Source: Porphyrobacter sp. AAP60
GTDB taxonomy: Bacteria > Pseudomonadota > Alphaproteobacteria > Sphingomonadales > Sphingomonadaceae
DNA length: 64,000 bases
Assembly: GCF_001296025.1 (NCBI RefSeq)
Contig: NZ_LJHV01000002.1
Coordinates: 124,001-188,000, forward strand
Direction: 5' to 3'
Shown: in pieces, positions 58,856 to 64,000 of the stretch
How positions within the stretch are numbered: position 1 is the first letter of the stretch
How the letters are laid out: every line of letters starts with the position of its first letter
The notes under the pieces: model-generated
Told to the model about the DNA's origin: nothing
Seen by the model: only the letters and a program-made list of their open reading frames with translations
Databases searched by the model: none
Made by a program: the position numbers and the translations under genes

Positions 58856-59533
58856 ATGCGCATTCTGATCGTCGAAGACGAACCGACCCTCGGCGCGCAG
58901 CTCAAGTCGACGCTGGAGCAGCAGGGATATGCGGTCGACCTGTCGACCGATGGCGAAGACGGGCACTTCATGGGCTCGACCGAAGATTACGATGCGGTGG
59001 TGCTTGATCTTGGCCTGCCCGAGATTGACGGGCTGACCGTGCTCGGCATGTGGCGCCGCGAAGGGCGTACCTTCCCGGTGCTGGTGTTGACCGCGCGCGA
59101 TAGCTGGTCGGACAAGGTCGCCGGGCTTGATGCAGGCGCCGATGATTACCTGGCCAAGCCATTCCAGACCGAAGAACTGATTGCCCGGCTGCGCGCGCTG
59201 ATCCGCCGTGCATCGGGCAACACATCGTCCGAACTGACTGCCGGCGACGTGCGGCTGGACACGCGTTCGGGCCGGGTGACGCTGGATGGCGAGCCGGTGA
59301 AGCTGACGGCGCAGGAATACAAACTGCTGAGCTACCTTATGCATCACAAGGGCAAGGTCGTCAGCCGTACCGAACTGATCGAACACATCTATGATCAGGA
59401 TTTCGACCGGGATTCGAACACAATCGAAGTTTTCGTAACCCGCATCCGCAAGAAGCTTGGCGCAGACGTGATTACAACTATCCGTGGCCTCGGTTACAGC
59501 CTCGACGACCCCGCCGACGCTCCGCGCGCCTGA
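58856..59533 (+). CDS. OmpR-family response regulator, PhoP-like
   Basis: 225 residues. Receiver domain with acidic pair in LIVEDEPTLG, phospho-Asp in VLDLGLPEIDG near 51, Thr in VLTARDSW and Lys in YLAKPF. The C-terminal winged helix has VKLTAQEYKLLSYLMHHKGKVVSRTELIEHIYDQDFDRDSNTIEVFVTRIRKKLG. The DFDRDSNTIEV stretch and the following kinase resemble PhoP/PhoQ, which control envelope and Mg2+ responses. Its 3' end overlaps the kinase frame. Confidence 0.92.
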   Translation: MRILIVEDEPTLGAQLKSTLEQQGYAVDLSTDGEDGHFMGSTEDYDAVVLDLGLPEIDGLTVLGMWRREGRTFPVLVLTARDSWSDKVAGLDAGADDYLAKPFQTEELIARLRALIRRASGNTSSELTAGDVRLDTRSGRVTLDGEPVKLTAQEYKLLSYLMHHKGKVVSRTELIEHIYDQDFDRDSNTIEVFVTRIRKKLGADVITTIRGLGYSLDDPADAPRA

Positions 59534-60998
59534 GGCGCCGGACGCGGGCGGAGACGCACGCAAGGCCTTGCCCGAGGGCGGGGCCGCATCTGTGCCGGGC
59601 GTTGGAGAAGCCGTTGTCACTCTTCCTCCGCCCCGCGCCAGCCTTGCGCGGCGGATGGGCCTTATTGCGGCGGTATGGATTTTTGTACTGCTGCTGGGCG
59701 GCGGGGTTGCGCTCGAACGCACACTGACTTCGCAGGTCGAGGCGAATTTCGACGAACAGCTCGAATATATCCTCACCGCCATGATTGCCTCTGCCGAAAT
59801 CGACCCCAACGGCGAGGTGTATTTCTATCGCACTCTGGGTGATCAGCGGTTTCTGGAACCGGGCAGCGGCCTCTATTGGCAGATTAGTGGCGGAAACTAC
59901 GATCCATGGCCTTCACGCAGCCTTTGGGATCGTACGCTCACGCTCGAAGGCGGGCCAAGCGAGGGCGAGCATTTCGACAGCGAGGCCCATTTTTACAACT
60001 CCGGTCAATTCAATGGCGAACCATTGAGAATTGCCGAGCGCACTGTGATCCTGCCCGGCAGCGAGACCCGCTGGACTTTCGCGGTTGCCAGCGCAACCGA
60101 GCAGATGGACACCCAGATCGGGCGGGTGCGGCTGATCCTGATCTGGAGTTTTGCGGTACTGGGCCTCGGCCTGCTGGTCATGGCGTTGCTGCAAATCCGC
60201 TATGGCCTTTCGCCGCTCAGGCGGGTGCGCGCTGCCATCCAGAACCTTCGCACCACGGGCGCAAACCGCATTACCGAGCCGCTGCCGCTGGAAGTGCAGC
60301 CGTTGGTGGAAGAACTGAACGGGCTGCTTGATCACTCCGAAAAGCAGGCAGAGGAAGCCCGCCGACATGCGGGCAATCTTGCTCATGCGCTCAAGACCCC
60401 GCTGACCGTTCTGACCAACGCCGCCACCGCACGTGCACCCGATCTGGGAACGGCGGTGATGCGCGAAACCCGCACGATGCAGCGCCATGTGGATCACCAC
60501 CTCGCGCGCGCGCGGGCTGTCGGTCGCCGTGCAGTTGGTCATGCGCGCACCAATGTGCGCGAAAGTGCCGAGGCGGTGCGCCGCGCGGTCGAGCGGCTTT
60601 ATCCCGAAGGCCGGCTTGATATTGCGGGGAGCAAATCTGCCAATGTCGCGCTTGAACGGCAGGATCTGGACGAATTGCTCGGCAATCTGATCGAGAATGC
60701 TGCGAAATATGGCGGCGGTAGCGTCTTTGTTACAATCGATCCGGAAGATGACGATGCTCCGCGCGACCCCAAGCAATGCCTGATCTGGGTCGAGGATGAT
60801 GGCGCGGGCATCCCTGAAGTCGAAAGGATCCGGATCTTTGATCGCGGCGTCAGGCTGGATACCGACAAGCCCGGAACGGGCCTTGGCCTCGCCATCGTGC
60901 GCGATGTGGCGGAGATTTACGGCGGCAGCGTCAAGCTGGGCACCAGCGAGGATCTGGGCGGCCTGCTGGTGGAACTGCGGTTGCCGCGCGCGGACTGA
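59484..60998 (+). CDS. Sensor histidine kinase, PhoQ-like
   Basis: 504 residues from the GTG that overlaps the response-regulator gene by 50 nt; a GTG 36 codons later is also possible, since the first 50 residues are a low-complexity Ala/Pro region. Transmembrane helices lie near 57-75 and 215-235, around a periplasmic sensor domain that begins NFDEQLEYILTAMIASAEIDPNG. A HAMP segment follows, then the H-box AGNLAHALKTPLTVLTNAAT of PhoQ type near 300, N-box LGNLIENAAKYG near 395 and G-boxes DDGAGIP and GTGLGLAIV. It is the probable partner of the upstream regulator. Confidence 0.9.
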   Translation: MASVTASTTPPTLRAPEAPDAGGDARKALPEGGAASVPGVGEAVVTLPPPRASLARRMGLIAAVWIFVLLLGGGVALERTLTSQVEANFDEQLEYILTAMIASAEIDPNGEVYFYRTLGDQRFLEPGSGLYWQISGGNYDPWPSRSLWDRTLTLEGGPSEGEHFDSEAHFYNSGQFNGEPLRIAERTVILPGSETRWTFAVASATEQMDTQIGRVRLILIWSFAVLGLGLLVMALLQIRYGLSPLRRVRAAIQNLRTTGANRITEPLPLEVQPLVEELNGLLDHSEKQAEEARRHAGNLAHALKTPLTVLTNAATARAPDLGTAVMRETRTMQRHVDHHLARARAVGRRAVGHARTNVRESAEAVRRAVERLYPEGRLDIAGSKSANVALERQDLDELLGNLIENAAKYGGGSVFVTIDPEDDDAPRDPKQCLIWVEDDGAGIPEVERIRIFDRGVRLDTDKPGTGLGLAIVRDVAEIYGGSVKLGTSEDLGGLLVELRLPRAD

Positions 60999-61181
60999 TT
61001 TTCAGCCGCACCGAAGGGTTCGCCGAACGAGCGTTTCAGGTGCGACAGTCCGCCAATCGTCAACGCATACGGGGCCAATTGCTTCGCCGCCTGCCGAATA
61101 TGACGATGCAGTGAGGTTCAGAAGCGGTTCAACCGTGGTAAACCATTGCTCAGGCGATCAAAGTTTCGGGGATGGATACCC

Positions 61182-61583
61182 ATGACGCTTCTCCCGCGTG
61201 CCAGCGTGATAATCGCAACTGCACTCCTATCCGCCTGCGCAACGGTCGATCAAAAGGTCGGGCAACGCACGGTATTCAATAACCCCTACGCCACACCGCT
61301 GATCGATCGCACCGGCATTGGCCCGCAGTGCGATGTCAGCATCGGACGTGACGCGACATGCCTTGAAGCGGTCGTCGTTCGCGTGGACCGGGGGCGCATC
61401 GCAACATTGAGAAACGGCGATATTGTTCGCCTTACACGCGCCCAGGCCCGTATCCTTCGGGAACGTGCGGATATCCTTCGCGAAAGGGCTGAAGTAATCG
61501 ATGCTTTGCGCGATCCGCCGCCGCCGCCTTCATCGGAGCCGCCAGCACTTTCACGCGCCGAAAACGCTGCCGAACCGAATTAA
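61182..61583 (+). CDS. Putative lipoprotein
   Basis: 133 residues. A lipoprotein signal ends ATALLSAC, so Cys19 is the likely lipidated residue. The mature part contains NNPYATPLIDRTGIGPQCDVSIGRDATCLEAVVVRV and a helix with a repeated LRERADILRERAEVI motif, then a Pro-rich tail. No family recognised. It follows the sensor kinase by about 180 nt and overlaps the convergent chorismate mutase gene by 4 nt. Confidence 0.7.
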   Translation: MTLLPRASVIIATALLSACATVDQKVGQRTVFNNPYATPLIDRTGIGPQCDVSIGRDATCLEAVVVRVDRGRIATLRNGDIVRLTRAQARILRERADILRERAEVIDALRDPPPPPSSEPPALSRAENAAEPN

Positions 61584-61900
61584 CCCGCCGCTGCGCGTTC
61601 GTGGTGGCGGATCACTTCCTCGATGATGAAGCGCAGGAATTTTTCCGAGAATTCAGGATCGAGATCGGCCTCTTCCGACAGCTTGCGCAGACGCGCGATC
61701 TGCCGTGCCTCTCTATCGGGGTCTGCAGGGGGTAGGGTAACCTTGGCCTTGTATTCGCCCACCGCCTGAGTGATCCGGAACCGTTCGGCAAGGATGTGGA
61801 TCAGCGCGGCATCGATATTGTCGATGCTTTTGCGAAAGGCAGCCAGCACGGCATCAGGTGCCGGATCGGGCTGGGCGGGGATTTGCGTTTCTTGCGACAT
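61580..61900 (-). CDS. Chorismate mutase, AroQ class
   Basis: 106 residues, all-alpha AroQ fold. LAAFRKSIDNIDAALIHILAERFRITQAVGEYKAKVTLPPADPDREARQIARLRKLSEEADLDPEFSEKFLRFIIEEVIRHH is the standard monofunctional chorismate mutase, with active-site Arg, Lys and Glu positions in place. It makes prephenate for Phe/Tyr synthesis. The ATG of MSQETQ is preferred over a longer in-frame start. It is divergent from the polyprenyl synthase gene. Confidence 0.9.
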   Translation of the reverse strand: MSQETQIPAQPDPAPDAVLAAFRKSIDNIDAALIHILAERFRITQAVGEYKAKVTLPPADPDREARQIARLRKLSEEADLDPEFSEKFLRFIIEEVIRHHERAAAG

Positions 61901-61968
61901 TGGCGGCGAAAGTAGCAGCAATTCTGCGCTTGCCAAGCACACTGGGCCCGCCCTAGAGCCGCGAAAGT

Positions 61969-62979
61969 ATGAGTGCCGATATTATTCCCCTGCCGCGCAA
62001 GGCGCCGACACTCGATCCGATGCTGTCGCTGACAGCTGCGGGCATGAACTCGGTCAACGCCGTCATACTTGACCGGATGCAGAGCGAAATTCCGTTGATC
62101 CCGCGTCTGGCCGGGCACTTGATCTCGGGCGGGGGCAAGCGGCTGCGGCCGATGCTGACACTCGCGGGGGCAGAGCTGGTCGGCTACAAGGGCACTCGCC
62201 ATCACAAGCTCGCCGCGGCTGTCGAATTCATCCATACCGCCACGCTGCTGCATGACGACGTGGTTGACGGCAGCGAGCTGAGGCGTGGCAAGGCTGCGGC
62301 CAATATCATCTTCGGCAATCCGGCAACCGTACTGGTTGGCGATTTCCTGTTCAGCCGCGCTTTCGAACTGATGACTGAAGATGGCAGCCTGCGTGTCCTT
62401 TCGATTCTCAGCCGGGCCAGCGCCGTGATCGCGGAAGGCGAAGTGTCGCAATTATCCGCGCAGCGCCAGATCAATACCAGTGAAGAGCAATACCTCCACA
62501 TCATCGGGGCGAAGACCGCTGCTCTGTTCGCCGCCGCGAGCCAGATCAGCGCAGTGGTTGCGGAGTGTTCGGACGAACAGGAGCGCGCGCTGGAAGCCTA
62601 TGGGCGCAATCTTGGGGTCGCGTTCCAGCTGGTGGATGATGCCATTGATTACGATTCCGATGCCGCTGAAATGGGCAAGGATCAGGGCGACGATTTCCGC
62701 GAAGGCAAGATGACCCTGCCGGTAATTCTCGCCTATGCTCGCGGCAACGAGGAAGAACGCAAGTTCTGGAAGGACGCGATCATCGGGCACCGTTCGTCTG
62801 ACGATGACCTTGCTCACGCAATCGCGCTGATCGGCAAGCATAACGCGCTGGAAGATACGCGCGAGCGGGCACGGCACTTCGCCCATCGTGCCATTGATGC
62901 AATTTCGATCTTCCCTGATGGCAAGGCGCGTGCGGCGATGGCCGAAGCGGCGCAATTCGCGGTCGCGCGCGGGCATTGA
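61969..62979 (+). CDS. ispB: Long-chain polyprenyl diphosphate synthase (ubiquinone side chain)
   Basis: 336 residues. The first Asp-rich motif is LLHDDVVDGSELRRGKAAAN near 93-97, and the second LVDDAIDYDSD near 220. The segment HLISGGGKRLRPMLTLAGAELVG near 45 is typical. The small residues before the first motif suit a long-chain product such as octaprenyl or decaprenyl diphosphate, which UbiA would transfer; chain length is not provable here. It is full length; hrpB begins 20 nt downstream. Confidence 0.92.
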   Translation: MSADIIPLPRKAPTLDPMLSLTAAGMNSVNAVILDRMQSEIPLIPRLAGHLISGGGKRLRPMLTLAGAELVGYKGTRHHKLAAAVEFIHTATLLHDDVVDGSELRRGKAAANIIFGNPATVLVGDFLFSRAFELMTEDGSLRVLSILSRASAVIAEGEVSQLSAQRQINTSEEQYLHIIGAKTAALFAAASQISAVVAECSDEQERALEAYGRNLGVAFQLVDDAIDYDSDAAEMGKDQGDDFREGKMTLPVILAYARGNEEERKFWKDAIIGHRSSDDDLAHAIALIGKHNALEDTRERARHFAHRAIDAISIFPDGKARAAMAEAAQFAVARGH

Positions 62980-62999
62980 TCGGGCTATCGGACGGGGCA

Positions 63000-64000
63000 A
63001 TGCTCCCCGTCCTGCCTATACACGCTGTTCTTCCTGAAATCAGCTCTGCACTGGCGGACAGGGGCGCGGGCGTTCTGATCGCGCCGCCGGGTGCGGGCAA
63101 GACCACTGCGGTCGCGCCCGATTTGCTGGGTCAGCCGTGGTGCACGGGTCAGATCATCCTTACCTCGCCCCGCCGCGTCGCTGCCCGCGCTGCTGCCGAA
63201 CGCATGGCCGAGATGCTGGGCGAAAGGCCGGGCGAGACTGTGGGCTACATGACCCGGCTCGACAGCAAGACGTCAGCCAGAACCCGGATCATTGTTGTGA
63301 CCGATGCTATTCTGGTGAACCGGCTGATCGATGATCCGGAACTGCCGGGTGTCTCAGCGCTACTGTTTGACGAGGCGCACGAACGCGGCCTGGATAGTGA
63401 TCTGGGTCTGGCGCTGGCGCTTGAAACCCGCGCTGTATTGCGTGAAGACCTGCGCGTGCTGGTGATGTCAGCCACCATTGATGGCACCCGTTTTGCCCGG
63501 CTGCTGGGCGATGGCGCGCAGGTGATCGAAAGCGAAGGCAAGAGTTTTCCGCTGGCGATCAAATGGCTTGGCGGTGATGCCTCGCAGGTCATCGAAGACC
63601 GGATGGCAGCGGCTGTGCTTGCTGCGTGGCGCGAGGAAGCGGGCGATATCCTCGCCTTTCTGCCCGGTGTGCGCGAGATAAAACGGGTGCGCGAGCGATT
63701 GGAGCTGCGGCTGAAAGATGTGCCGATCCACTCGCTTCACGGCCAGATCGAACCCTCTGCCCAGCGCGCGGCCATCCGCAGCGATCCGCAAGGCCGCCGC
63801 CGGATTGTGCTCGCTACCGCAATTGCAGAAACCTCGCTCACTCTGGACGGGGTAAGCGTGGTGGTCGATTCAGGGCTTGCGCGCCTTGCCGAGTATGACC
63901 GGGCGGCGGGCACGACCCATCTGGTGACCCGCCGGGCCAGTCAGGCCTCGGCCGCGCAGCGCGCCGGGCGAGCGGCGAGGCAAGGGCCGGGGGTGGCGTA
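63000..64000 (+). CDS. hrpB: ATP-dependent helicase HrpB, 5' part
   Basis: First about 333 codons of the DEAH/RHA-family helicase HrpB, cut by the window edge. Motif I is APPGAGKT near residue 29, motif Ia SPRRVAARAAAERMA, the DEAH box LLFDEAHERGLDSDL near 122, motif III MSATIDGTRF, motif V ATAIAETSLTLDGVSVVVDSG near 275 and the start of motif VI (AAQRAGRAARQGPG). HrpB proteins are putative RNA helicases of limited known function. The ATG is directly followed by the family-like LPVLPIHAVLPEI. Confidence 0.93.
   Translation, partial: MLPVLPIHAVLPEISSALADRGAGVLIAPPGAGKTTAVAPDLLGQPWCTGQIILTSPRRVAARAAAERMAEMLGERPGETVGYMTRLDSKTSARTRIIVVTDAILVNRLIDDPELPGVSALLFDEAHERGLDSDLGLALALETRAVLREDLRVLVMSATIDGTRFARLLGDGAQVIESEGKSFPLAIKWLGGDASQVIEDRMAAAVLAAWREEAGDILAFLPGVREIKRVRERLELRLKDVPIHSLHGQIEPSAQRAAIRSDPQGRRRIVLATAIAETSLTLDGVSVVVDSGLARLAEYDRAAGTTHLVTRRASQASAAQRAGRAARQGPGVA

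Overview
The window looks like ordinary chromosome of a high-GC alphaproteobacterium, most likely a sphingomonad of the Erythrobacteraceae type. Supporting features are a class I lysyl-tRNA synthetase, a stand-alone gene-transfer-agent-type holin beside aroQ-accB-accC, an HWE sensor kinase, RcnB-like secreted proteins and an Ior-type molybdenum hydroxylase. I see no insertion sequence, prophage, CRISPR array or rRNA operon. The taxon is inferred from gene content, not from a marker-gene comparison.

Layout. 1-14.4 kb: housekeeping and maintenance genes (rsmE, ubiA, a SRAP/HMCES protein, a SixA-like phosphatase, a DinG/XPD-like Fe-S helicase, lysS class I, a prolyl-4-hydroxylase-like oxygenase, cytochrome b561, an RcnB-like protein with 11-residue repeats, a PNPOx-fold protein, a degenerate GGDEF protein, ettA and an M28 peptidase). 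The M28 gene contains a perfect 16-bp ParB-binding site (parS). 14.4-24.4 kb: tRNA-Pro(TGG) and tRNA-Ile2(CAT), a sensor kinase coupled to a polysaccharide deacetylase, an Lrp regulator with a GFA protein, a type II NADH dehydrogenase, accC-accB-aroQ, the holin and a CitE-like lyase. 24.6-32.5 kb: a molybdenum hydroxylase (Fe-S subunit, Tat-exported large subunit, MocA-like enzyme, and XdhC on the other strand), an SLC13 transporter, and a LysR regulator divergent from a SnoaL-like gene that is followed by a truncated SDR remnant. 32.5-37.7 kb: a regulatory island with two Crp/Fnr regulators, a four-PAS HWE kinase with a single-domain response regulator, a PRC-barrel protein and a 38-residue ORF.

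37.9-45.8 kb is the most unusual part. A GntA-like (YqcI/YcgG) gene overlaps a DUF1989 gene. Convergent with that pair is a seven-gene minus-strand operon in which every junction is a 4-nt start/stop overlap: GT4, GT2, GT28-like, acyl-CoA dehydrogenase, PIG-L deacetylase, NodS-like methyltransferase, GT2. The gene set predicts a glycoside or glycolipid that is N-deacetylated and then methylated. I know of no published product for it.

45.9-64 kb: a small lipoprotein, a BCCT transporter, tRNA-Pro(GGG), yajC-secD-secF, a GT4, an XRE/S24-like regulator, a DUF6456 protein, a UDG-family protein coupled to an Uup-like ABC-F ATPase, SIMPL and PepSY proteins, a PhoP/PhoQ-like pair, a lipoprotein, chorismate mutase, a polyprenyl diphosphate synthase and the start of hrpB.
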